DNA of 64,000 bases from Piper betle (taxonomy: Eukaryota > Streptophyta > Magnoliopsida > Piperales > Piperaceae), in assembly GCA_033002965.1 (NCBI GenBank), contig JAURVB010003128.1:1-64000 (forward strand), in the 5' to 3' direction. The position numbers and the translations under genes are program-made. A model generated the notes under the pieces. It was given only the letters and a program-made list of their open reading frames with translations, was not told the origin of the DNA and made no database searches. Below are positions 11,528 to 21,520 of this stretch, in pieces (positions within the stretch are counted from its first letter, which is position 1; the number at the start of each line of letters is the position of its first letter).

Positions 11528-12324
11528 ATGCTTATACATAACACAGTAGCAGTGGTACTGGAGGCCACGGCCTACTCTGATCTTTTCCCTTGCTGCAGTA
11601 GTTCTTACCTCTGCTTGAACTTTCTTCATTACGCGGGGGTTCTTCAATAGTTGGGACATTACCCATTCCATGGTGGTGGATGACGTCTCTGTCCCAGCTG
11701 CAAACATGTCCTGTACAGAGAATTAACGCGTCAAATTGAAGCTCGGGTCCTATCATCATGTTACATAGCATTGATCATGATCTAGGATTTAGAATTATTT
11801 ACTGTTCTAACTTCTGCAATCATCGAATGAAAACCTTGTATCGTGTCAAATATTGATGGCTTGGCTTCTAGTATCAAACAAACAAACTAATAAAGTATTA
11901 ACACGAGACTTACTAGGCCTGCATTTATAATTTCGTCCGAGAGATGGAAATCAAGGTTACCATGCTATTGAACTCCGAGTAAAACGTCAACCAGATCTTC
12001 TACTTCATTATTGCCTTCATTCTTAGCTTCTAGTAGCTTCTTCTTTTCTCTATGAACTTCATCGATCCCGCCCACGATTTTATCCTTGGGAACTTCAGCC
12101 GAGGAAACAACAATAAGGGACTATATTTCTTAGCTAAGCTTGTAAGGGCCTTGTATGAGACAGCCCAACATGTGGTGCATGCTGCCTTTTATGGGCAGCT
12201 TTGGTGGCCCTGGAGGTAGTTTGGGAGTTGGATTTTTGGTTTCATGCCTCTTCCTTAATTTCAATGCTATGAACATGAGCATCATCATGGATGCCAATGG
12301 CACATATGGGAGCAGAACCTCCAT
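11528..12324 (-). pseudogene. Cytochrome P450 pseudogene, CYP71-clan type
   Basis: Three pieces are visible on the minus strand. 12324-12130 encodes an N-terminal membrane anchor and the hinge PKLPPGPPKLPIKGSMHHML, typical of CYP71-type enzymes. 12100-11909 encodes KDKIVGGIDEVHREKKK, then EVEDLVDVLLGVQ, an in-frame TAG (11965-11967) and HGNLDFHLSDEI. 11710-11529 encodes [16 protein letters not shown], the oxygen-binding I-helix motif. About 150 codons between KKY and the middle piece are missing, although the reading frame nearly joins. Everything after the I-helix (ExxR, PERF and haem-cysteine region) is gone, replaced by the LTR. Intact members oxidise terpenoids, alkaloids or phenolics at the ER; this copy cannot bind haem. 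Confidence 0.85.
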
Positions 12325-13387
12325 GGAGAAAGATGGAGCAGCTCTAAGGAAGTGTGATAAGAATTACGAGTCTTGTTGAAAAGTGAAGGCCATCTCATTT
12401 GACACATATATAAGGATCAGAAAAGTTTAGTTAGGCCAGCATTTTGCACAAGATTGAAGAAGACATCGTTGGCACTTGCAAACAAATTATTCAGATAGGT
12501 ACAAAAATGGTTTTTCGTAGGAAAATACGGCTTTGATTTATGAACGATTGATGTCAATTTTGCACTGTTGCTTTGAAAATAATTGCCCCCGCGGAGCTCG
12601 ATACTAGCTAGGACCATATGATGTGTATCGATCATAATCAACAGGAAAATATGACACCGTGGCATCTATACATTTGTTTATTCATTATCTAGGTAACAAA
12701 TCTCCCAGCCGTTCAACAACTAGCTTGATCCGTGAAGAATATTGCCAAAACATGACGGAAAGGTTCTAATTTCCACAAAGATGCATGCAAAAAATGTTTA
12801 GCGACACTGTTTTTCACAGGCCATTTTACATTCATAAAGCATAACAAGTGTTCCCACTTTCGATTATGTTTTAGTCTGGACGACGATATTCTCATACAAA
12901 TCGCAGAAGCCTTTTTGTAAGTCAATGAAGGTTGGATATATCTCATTGATTTTCATCGTTATATGGATGTATGGCCTGTTGGGCGACCGGCTTCTCCATG
13001 AATCTGCTTTATATAATGGATGGTGCATCTCTTTCCTGGAGGGGAGAGGCATTGTTCTCACTTTCTGAAGTAGGTGCTAAGTTTCCACTGGGAAGGACAC
13101 TCTGCACCTAGTTGAAACAAACACCACAACTAAAACCTGCTCCTTTCGAGCCTGTAATCCCCTTCACTTTCCTAAAATAACCTCCTTTCTTTTCAATTTT
13201 CCCAAGTTTTCTTCTCATGCAAGACGTCAAGCTCAAATGAGGTTTAAGTAATATCATATGAATATACTTGCCACCATTCATGCTACAAATGAGGATCCTC
13301 GACTGTGCAAAGAGTTTAAAGGCCCAGCCCCTCTGGACTCACAGCACGCTTAGATTACCTGTTAGTAACTTATAAGGTGTATCAAAT
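12325..13387. other. Intergenic region
   Basis: No gene is recognised. Small ORFs on both strands (12417-13061) have no known motifs. Confidence 0.55.
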
Positions 13388-14680
13388 ATGCCCGGCACAG
13401 CATATGCTAGACAGCCAATTCTGGTGAGGAACAGAAGCCTGAGAGAGAATGAGAAGTCATATAAGAGTCCTCTCCAAAAATCTATTGAAGATATACCCAC
13501 TTGGTATTCCTAAGACAAGCTCAGATTTGTCACTCCCTACTTCGTCTCAGAGTTCAGGTGATTCATCCTTCAGTGGTTCTCTCAGACAATGGGACAGGAG
13601 GATATCAGATACCATCAGGAGGCTTAGGCTAATTCAGAGGAAGGAAAGTCCTGCACCTGAAGTGAAAAAGGAGAAATTAGTGGCACAGCTGATGATATAA
13701 TCAAGAGGTGCACCTGGATCACCAAAACCAGTGGTACATTTAAATTAAACAATTTGCTTGTGCAATAAAAAAAGAAATTTTACATATAGTCATTAAATTG
13801 CGAAATTCACTGGCTTTTCCCAGATCAAGTGTATGTTTCATTCCATGATCAATGCTGGGGAGTTCCTGTTTATGAAGACTGGTAAGCACTGCCCATTGCC
13901 CACCTAATTTTGTAAGGAATTCAACATCTGAAAATTGATTGCCTTATTTTAATTATGTTTGCAGGCAGCTGTTTGAGCTACTAACACTATCAGGCATGTT
14001 AATGGATCAAAACTGGACAGAAATTCTTAAGAAAAAGGAACTGTACCGGTGATTATATATAGCCAAAATATCTGATTACAGCTATCTACATGCACTGCAT
14101 GTTGCTGTTATATATATAGTGTGTGTTTTCCTTCCAATAATTACATCTTAAATTATATTCAAGCAGAGAAGCATTCAAGGGCTTTGATGCCAGCGCTGTG
14201 GCAAACATGGAGGAGAAAGAAATACTGGAGATATCCTCGAACAAGGGACTGATGATGAGCGAAAGCAGAGTGAGGGGCATTGTGGGCAATGCCAAATGCA
14301 TCAACAAGGCAAGTAAATCACATTCTTACATATCTAACATCCTCTTCCTTGGCAATTGGCCTGACAAACTTTATAAGGACAAAATTTGATGAAAACAGGT
14401 TGTGAGGGAATGCGGGTCATTTAGCAGCTACATATGGGGGTTCTTGAACAACACGCCCATGGTGAGCAAATACAAGCAACAACAGAGCGTGCCATTGAGG
14501 ACCACAAAAGCAGAGACCATTAGCAAGGACTTGATCAGAAGAGGGTTTCGGTTGGTTGGGCCAGTGATCACCCTCACCTTCATGCAAGCAGCTGGCTTGA
14601 CCATCGACCATCTCGTCGACTGCTTTCGCTACTCCGAATGTGTGAAGTTGGCTCAAGTAGAAGGCATCCTCATATCATAA
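13388..14680 (+). CDS. DNA-3-methyladenine glycosylase I (TAG)-like, N-terminal exon frame-disrupted
   Basis: Exons: 13388-13733, 13824-13881, 13965-14048, 14167-14308 and 14399-14680. Exons 2-5 read without a break as a plant TAG protein: KRCTW, YVSFHDQCWGVPVYEDW, LFELLTLSG, YREAFKGFD, SYIWGFLNNTP, SKDLIRRGFRLVGP, FMQAAGLTIDHLVDCF. The four zinc-binding residues of the bacterial enzyme have counterparts (RC, HD, DH, DC). The enzyme excises 3-methyladenine from alkylated nuclear DNA. Exon 1 starts MPGTAYARQPILVR in frame 2, continues as a Ser-rich coding-like segment in frame 0 (IPKTSSDLSLPT to KKEKLVAQ), then returns to frame 2 for DDIIKRCTW. This implies two compensating single-base shifts near 13490-13515 and 13680-13690. 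Either it is a young pseudogene or a sequence error. The usual EWG is CWG here. Confidence 0.8.
14309..14398 (+). other. GC-AG intron in the glycosylase gene
   Basis: The donor is AAG|GCAAGT and the acceptor AACAG|GTT. Using this GC donor joins INK to VVRECGSF, as in the family. The nearby GT (four bases downstream) would break the frame. The match to the strong GC-AG donor consensus is exact. Confidence 0.8.
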
Positions 14681-15618
14681 TTAACTTGGCCAGACCTAAT
14701 ATCACCCTCACGTTCATGCATAATTATTGACGTCATATTGAGTTCACGTAGGAACGAGGCCTGCCGAAGTTATTGTGGGTTTTTTAATCTCACTTGGATG
14801 TTTATTTTATTTATAAATGGTTGCTTGTTTATTATGCATTTTTGTTATTATTCCTGCGGCAAGTTGTGTGAGTGTTTTCCTCTTTGTCAATAATTAAGAT
14901 GTATTATGATCGGAGGCGGGTTTGTGGAAGATAATCCAATGCATGTATTGATTTTTTTCTAACTCGGGATTTGTTTTGATTAATATGGTTGACGCTTGTG
15001 TAATTTTTAGAGTTACAAATCATTTTTGCCTATTATATATGTTGTTATAGTTGGCATGGGTTTTTGTGAACATGATGGAGCGTACACAAGTTTTACATAG
15101 AAAAAATTACTACCAGGTGTTCATCTAACCCAGACCTTTTATGATGATATTAATTAATTAATTATAACCACATGTTCTTTTTTCGAGAGACAAACCTCTT
15201 CAAAATATAGATCAATAATACAATCACTATCAATAATTGGTCCAAGAAGAGTAGAATGAGAGATTGAAACAAACGAGGTTGGTATTGTATTGTCGAAGAA
15301 AAAACAAATTTCAATTGAAGATCCAATTTAGAACTTGACGATCTAATAAAAAAGCGGCATTTAATTACATTTTCTCACAACAAAAGGTTTTTTTATTTTC
15401 TTCTTTTTAGGTCCAAAACCCTAGACTTGGTATGCTCTCTCAAAAAATAAATTTTTTGCCTCCAAAGTCGAATGCGTATTCTGGTCTGGAATTTTTTACA
15501 CCTCTTCGTCCGTCTTTTGCCATCGATACATGTGACCCTATAATTTTACACGTGGATGTGTGTTTTCTCATAAAAACATATTTCTATAAGAGGATTTAAA
15601 TAAGGTCACCAAAGGTTA
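14681..15618. other. Intergenic, AT-rich
   Basis: No gene or clear repeat structure was found between the glycosylase stop and the hAT-like target duplication. Confidence 0.55.
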
Positions 15619-15626
15619 GACCAAAT

Positions 15627-16469
15627 CATGGTTGTAAAAACCAGCCGATTTAAATCGGATCGAAAGGATTCTGCTTGAAAAAGAATGCAAATTAATCATG
15701 GTAAAAATTGGTTTACGAATCCGCCAATTTGAGCTGATCCGTGAATTTGTCAATTTGAGCTGATTTGGAAGGGGCACAGGGGATGGGGTACGGTGGCGAG
15801 GGCGAGTGGCCAGGGTGGCAATAGGGGAGTAGGGCGGCGATCAGAGTCTAGCAATAATGCCCTAGCTAGGGGTCGCCCAAGCAGCAGCCTTTAGCTGATC
15901 CTCGGTGGCAACATGCGGCAGTGGAGGGATGATGAGATCTTCGGAATGGAGACGGCGGCATAGTGGCCGATGGGGCTCGGGGCGGCACGACGATGGCAGA
16001 ATCGCGTTGGGATGGTGCGTGAACTCGTGGCTTTCTCAATGTTGTGGACACTGGGCAGCGGCTGAAAAAATAGGGGACAACTTGGCAACGTGTTGGCAGT
16101 GACCAGCGGCATTGATCAGCTGCGGCAATGGTTTGGAGGTGGGGGGGAGAGAGAAATGTAGGGAAGGAAAACAGGTCGGTAGCAATATCGTAAATAAAAA
16201 TTAATTTGACTCTGACTAGAGTTAAAAATAATAACTATTTCATAATAAATTTTTAAAAAATTTAAAAAAATAAGAAAAAATCTTATAAAAAATAATACAC
16301 ACTATAATATCACAATACTATGTTATATAATTAATAACCCACCCAAATTATCTATCGATTTTGACCGATTTAAGTAAACCAATTAGTGCCTAATTTTTTA
16401 TTAATCGGTCTGATTCAATGACTCATTTCTAATCTAATTCAACGTCTAAATTCAATTTTTACAATTATG
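15627..16469. mobile_element. Non-autonomous hAT-like element, 843 bp
   Basis: The ends are CATGGTTGTAAAAACC and, in reverse complement of the right end, CATAATTGTAAAAATT. They are imperfect terminal inverted repeats starting CA. The flanks are GACCAAAT (15619-15626) and GACCAAAC (16470-16477), an 8-bp target duplication with one mismatch, as expected for hAT. Subterminal AAATCGG motifs lie at the left end. The core (15780-16190) is GC-rich and non-coding; the right arm has GACTCTGACTAGAGTTAAAA and TAATAACCCACCC. No transposase is present. Small ORFs in the core (15866-16112) are not credible genes. Confidence 0.8.
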
Positions 16470-16477
16470 GACCAAAC

Positions 16478-17451
16478 AAGGCCTCCGTCGTTGCTATTCT
16501 GATCAACAGGAGCACAATATGGCAGACTCTACCAAAGAAACGAGCCTTCTAATTTAGCCATGGCGATAGTACCAGTGAACCGGTATACGCAGAAATGACG
16601 CAACCTCCTCTCTTCACTATCGAGCTCTTCATCTAACAAGGCGAAGCCGTATTACCTATTCCCGCAAATCGCCAATTATCATGTGGCGTTTCCGACAAAG
16701 CTACAACTTACATGAAAGCCAACTTTTCCTCCTTGGCTAACGCATGTGGTCCACACAAAATAAAATTCTGATCGCAATTGTGGAAAAAAGATGCAGCAAA
16801 TGGCTAAGGTTTTGGACGGTTGGACCACAAAAAAATATGACTAAATTGCTAGCCAGTTTGGAAATATCGCATTCATGGCCAACTTGGGTGTCAGTTTCTT
16901 GGCCAAACAGAACTCCCACTCTTTAGCGCATTCACTCCTCTTCGTCTGCGGAAACAGAACGAGCGGCTTTGAAGCAGCACCAGTCCCCAGCTGGAGGGCA
17001 TTCACTCCTTCCCATTGACAATCCAAGAGTGCCCAACATAGTCACATTAACATACAAATGCATATATAATGATACATTCACATCCTTCCCATGTCACCTT
17101 CTCCTCCCCCCTTAGATGAGATCTCACACAATCGTTATGTTTGAGGTGGGTGAAGCTATATTTACTCCCTCCCTACATTCAAGCTTCCTTGTCGTGGCCG
17201 TTGTCGTTGTCGTAGATACTGTGATGTCACGTGACACGCCACTCCAAACACGTGTTTGATCCCTGTCTCTTCTCCTTCTTCGTGCCCGATCGCTCACTTT
17301 ACCTCTGCTTCTGATTATGATTATTCTGAGCATGCAAACACTTGGAAAGGCATGGAGTTTTGAGGATTTGTAGCGGGTTTTCTGAGCCTAGTACTTGTGT
17401 TTGATGTTTTTGGATTTGGTAGTGGCTGGGATTTGGGATCTGCCATGAAAG
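16478..17451. other. Intergenic and presumed promoter/5' UTR of the O-fucosyltransferase gene
   Basis: No gene is seen. ORFs on both strands at 16737-17026 mirror each other and lack motifs. The last 300 bp contain two G-boxes (listed separately) and pyrimidine-rich sequence typical of a plant 5' leader. Confidence 0.5.
17228..17254. promoter_or_regulatory. Paired G-boxes upstream of the O-fucosyltransferase gene
   Basis: Two perfect CACGTG motifs at 17228-17233 and 17249-17254 are 21 bp apart (about two helical turns), roughly 200 bp before the ATG. G-boxes bind bHLH and bZIP factors. Function is inferred from motif and position only. Confidence 0.5.
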
Positions 17452-20400
17452 ATGGGGATGGTTTTCAAGTCCAAGTTGAAATGGGTGGCGTTGGTTGGGC
17501 TGGCGCTGTCGGTGGTCTCCTTGTTTGCCCATTTTGTGCTTGCTGTCTACTCCGGGAGGAGTGCAGATGAATACCAGGCGTCGGTGACTGTCTTCAGTTT
17601 GAAGCTCTCGTCTGGAAGCGCGGATCAAGCTGCAACTGTAATGGCCAGAACCCTGTAAAACTTCGATCTTTTTAGTTGCCCATTGAAGTTTGTGTGTGCA
17701 TTTGTCAACACTGTTGAGTGTTTACTCTTATCTCCTTTCCGACACTGTTGATGCGACTTAGATCTGATTAGTTGATATGATCAATTGTTTGTCTGTTTAT
17801 TTGAATGTTTGAACAGTTAAGACATTGAATTACTTCGTTTGACTCTAATTTTGTTTATGTGGCTTTCAGGTGTCAATTCGCAGAAGATTATGGGGACCGG
17901 TGAAGCATCTTGCTTTGCTACATCCGTCTGCAAATCCGAGAGGCAAATATAAAGGTGAAATCCTTTTTTAGTTGTTAGATTTCTAGCCTGGGAGATGTTT
18001 ATCATTAGTCTTGCTCACCAAGGAAATTGAATATGCAAAAAAATTACGGAAGTTCATTGCAGAATTGATTATCTGTTTGAATGCTAAATCTTATGCGTAA
18101 ATACAGTGTAGCTGTATAGGACATTAGTTTCCTTGATTTTTTGTTTGTCCTCTTTGTCAGAGTTATTCCATCTATTTGAACAGCTTGAACTGTGAAAAAT
18201 GCTTCTTCATTAATTGATTTTTTTGATAATTGGATTATCTCTACATTTTTAATGATAAGAAGCTGTTCAATTAGAGAATATAGTTGGAGAGTGTGATTTT
18301 CTTTACGTTTCAGATGGAAGCTTTAGGCAGTGTTCAAATATAGCTGATTGCTGCTCGTCCTTTATACTTACTCAGTGATTGGCTCTGACGATAGCCAATA
18401 TGCCTTCTTGTTCCATTTTTTTTCAACTATCATTTTCCAAAAATTCGGGCATTCTTCTTTACTTAAAATGTTAATTGCAGCTCCCACTTCATCAACAAAT
18501 GGCTTCATCTTCGTCAAGATACAGGGAGGTTTTCATGAGATTAGAAATTCGGTAAGTTTTTTCTCCCCTGTTTATAGTCTCAAGAGGATCCGATGTAATG
18601 ATCCACAAGTCTTAAAGCTGTAACTTAAGTGCATTACACACATGCTCTCAATAACTAAATTTATGTGAGCCGTAATCTTCTGTCATTTGGTGCATTTGAT
18701 TTCCAATGCTCTACTTGACTGGACATTCCATTTCGGGCTGTGGTAAATTCTTTTCCAAATCCTCTGGTCGAGAGCAGATTTAATATTGTATGCAACAAAT
18801 AACGGCTTTAAGCTGAGAATATTTTTGTTGTATTTAAGTAAAGTTGGCAGTAGTCAGTGCTTCATGCAGTGGTCAGTGGAAGTTCTTTCATCTTTTTATT
18901 CTTGCAGATATGTGATGTGGTTGCTGTCTCTCGCCTTCTAAATGCTGCTTTAGTTATCCCTGAGCTTCAATCGACTACAAGCAGCAAAGGAATTAGGTAA
19001 CATTTCGAGTCAGTCATGCATTTACATGAAAGTGACTATGCTACTGGTTTGGGGCATTTCTGAGCATATTCTCTGCTTTTAATAATTACTGTTATTTGTG
19101 CAGCTCTGACTTTAAGAGTTTTGAGTACCTTTATAATGAGGATCAATTCATAGCAGCGCTTGCAAAAGATGTTGTTGTTGTAAGAAGTCTTCCAAACAAA
19201 TTTAAGATCGCAAGAAGGAGAAAGGAGATACCAGTCTTCAAGGTTCCCCACTCTACTGCTGCAGATTTTTACCTTGAAGTAGTCCTTCCAGTGCTCAAAC
19301 GGCATTCAGTTGTAGAGTTACTGGTTAATGATGGGGGCTGCTTGCAGGTACTACTTGCTTTCAACTGTTGCCCCTCGTAATTTGTGAATTCACTACCAAT
19401 CAATGTTTCTCCCTTTTGTTCTCTCAAAAAGGCCATTCTTCCACCCAATCTTGAAGAATATCAGAGACTAAGATGTAGGGTGGCATTTCATGCCCTTCGA
19501 TTCCGACAAGATGTCCAAGACCTAGCATCAAAAATACTCTACAGGTGAGTTGCAGCTTTCTCTAACTCTTGACATCTGAAATTTAGTTAAGTGGATATAT
19601 AGCTCACTTATTTTTGCCCATTTTTTCAATTTCCAGGTTAAAAGCTTCTAATAGACCATATATAGCCTATGACCCTGGGCTGACCAGAGATGCTCTTGCA
19701 TATTTTGGTTGTGCTGAGCTCTTCCAGGTAATACGTAATTATTTAAGAGGGTTGTGTCCTCAAGAATTACCTGGTGCTTTCAAGTCATGTCTTTACCTGA
19801 TGTAGCAAAATTTAGAAATTCGTGAGGGTTATAGTGCTGTTGAACCTATAACTCCTCTAGCTTAGAGTGTTTGACGTCATGATTCTTTTACCAATATTTA
19901 GACCCCTTGATGTTTTTGATACTACATTTTTCCACTGTTTTGAGGATGCAAACAATTCTTCTGTATCAGAGAAATTTGAATCTATTTATCACTAAGATAT
20001 ACAATTGAAAGGAATCTTCCGCGGTTGAGTATATGGTTTTTGTTTGAAATTTAAATTTGCTGGGACTCATCTAACATATTTTATCAAGAGTTACTAGCCA
20101 AATGGCTGCTGGAACACACTACTGATTGGTGTTCCTTTCTTCTAAAGGATGTTCATGCTGAAATTATTCAACATAGAAGAAGATGGATGATCAGGCGTGG
20201 CCTGGTGAAAGGTGGTCTTTCTGTTGATTCTGCCAAGCAGAGACTTAATGGATCATGTCCATTGATGCCAGAAGAGGTTGGTGTTTCTCTTTCCTTTCTT
20301 ATATGAGTGGTGTGGCAGTGGCTATCAATTTCATTTTGACGTGGGGAAAATGTAACTAGAGAGTGGGTGCCTTTTCTACAGGTTGGCATCCTTCTTCGTG

Positions 20401-21520
20401 CTTTTGGTTATTCATCAGACACAATAATATATGTTGCAGGAGGGGAAATATTTGGTGGACAAAGGTTATTAATTCCTCTGCGTGCTATGTTTGATAATGT
20501 TGTGGATAGGACATTTTTAAGCACCAGTGTTGAACTTAGGAGTATCTATGGCCGTGAGAAATACACATCTGACTTAAATACTCAGAAAGTTCAAGCTACA
20601 TTAGAAACAAAAGCTGATAACTGGAAAACCTCTGGGCCACGTCCCAGGCCACTCCCACCTCCTCCTGCCAGGCCTAAATATCCATATAATTTGGAGGGTT
20701 GGTGGGGCTGGGTAGCAGAAGTTGACAAAGAACCAGTACCCACAATTTCAGAAATGAGAACAAATGCTCATAAGTTACTATGGGAAGCAATTGACTATGT
20801 CATATCTGTTGAAGCTGACGTATTCATCCCAGGTTTTGATCTTGATGGAAAAGGACATCCAAATTTTGCCGGCTCGGTAATGGGCCATAGAATGTACCAA
20901 TCTGCAGCGTCAAAAACCTTTCGACCTGATAGGTATGTCAAATATTCTCGTGCACTTTTTGTTTAACTGACTGATATAGTCTTTCAGATTTGTTCTTGTT
21001 GGTTCAATTTATCCTGATCATGTGACATGCTTGGAATGTATCATCCATTGAATACAGGAAAGTGGTTGCCAGTTTTCTTGAAGAGATACGCGATCACTTA
21101 TACCAAGCAAATCGGACGTTGGTTACTTCCTTGCGTAGACATCTTACAAAAACTTTATTAGAGGGGCTCCTTGAATCATCTAAAAGGTCAAAATCCCTGT
21201 TATTTCTTGCCCATCCGATACCAGAATGCTCCTGTTTGAGGTACGAAGCTGGTGAAGTATCAAGTCAATCTCAGAGTCCTAGTCCCTTGAATAATATTGT
21301 ACCCATTGAGACCCACTACAAGTGCCCAGCATGGATGGACAACGACACACTAAGATTTGTGGACAAAGAAACATTTGATGAACTTGAGGACAATAATTCG
21401 TACTCAGAACAGTTCTTTGAACAAAACGTTTATAATCAGGATGTGCGGGGACCGGAATCTGGTAGCAAGGAAGATGTGCAAATTGATGATCAGGATGACC
21501 TCGAAGGTGCAGAAAAATGA
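17452..21520 (+). CDS. O-fucosyltransferase-like (DUF246/O-FucT) protein, long form
   Basis: Ten exons: 17452-17637, 17870-17954, 18481-18551, 18908-18996, 19104-19347, 19432-19544, 19637-19727, 20148-20276, 20382-20932 and 21058-21520. They join in frame to about 673 aa with canonical GT-AG sites. Residues about 11-32 form one membrane anchor (type II Golgi topology). The O-FucT domain follows: NGFIFVKIQGGFHEIRNS, ICDVVAVSRLLNAALVIPEL, SSDFKSFEYLYNEDQFIAAL, YQRLRCRVAFHALRF, RPYIAYDPGLTRDALAYFGC, PLMPEEVGILLRAFGY and YVAGGEIFGGQR. A proline-rich stretch near 421-435 (RPRPLPPPP) and an acidic C-terminal tail mark the long plant subgroup. Members are thought to transfer sugar from a nucleotide donor to protein or wall glycans in the Golgi; substrate unknown. 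I chose the ATG because it precedes the anchor. Confidence 0.9.

Noticed and set aside
13500..13530. A 21-nt intron (GTATTCC...CTCAG) in the glycosylase first exon
   Set aside because: Too short to splice, and it would not fix the second frame change.
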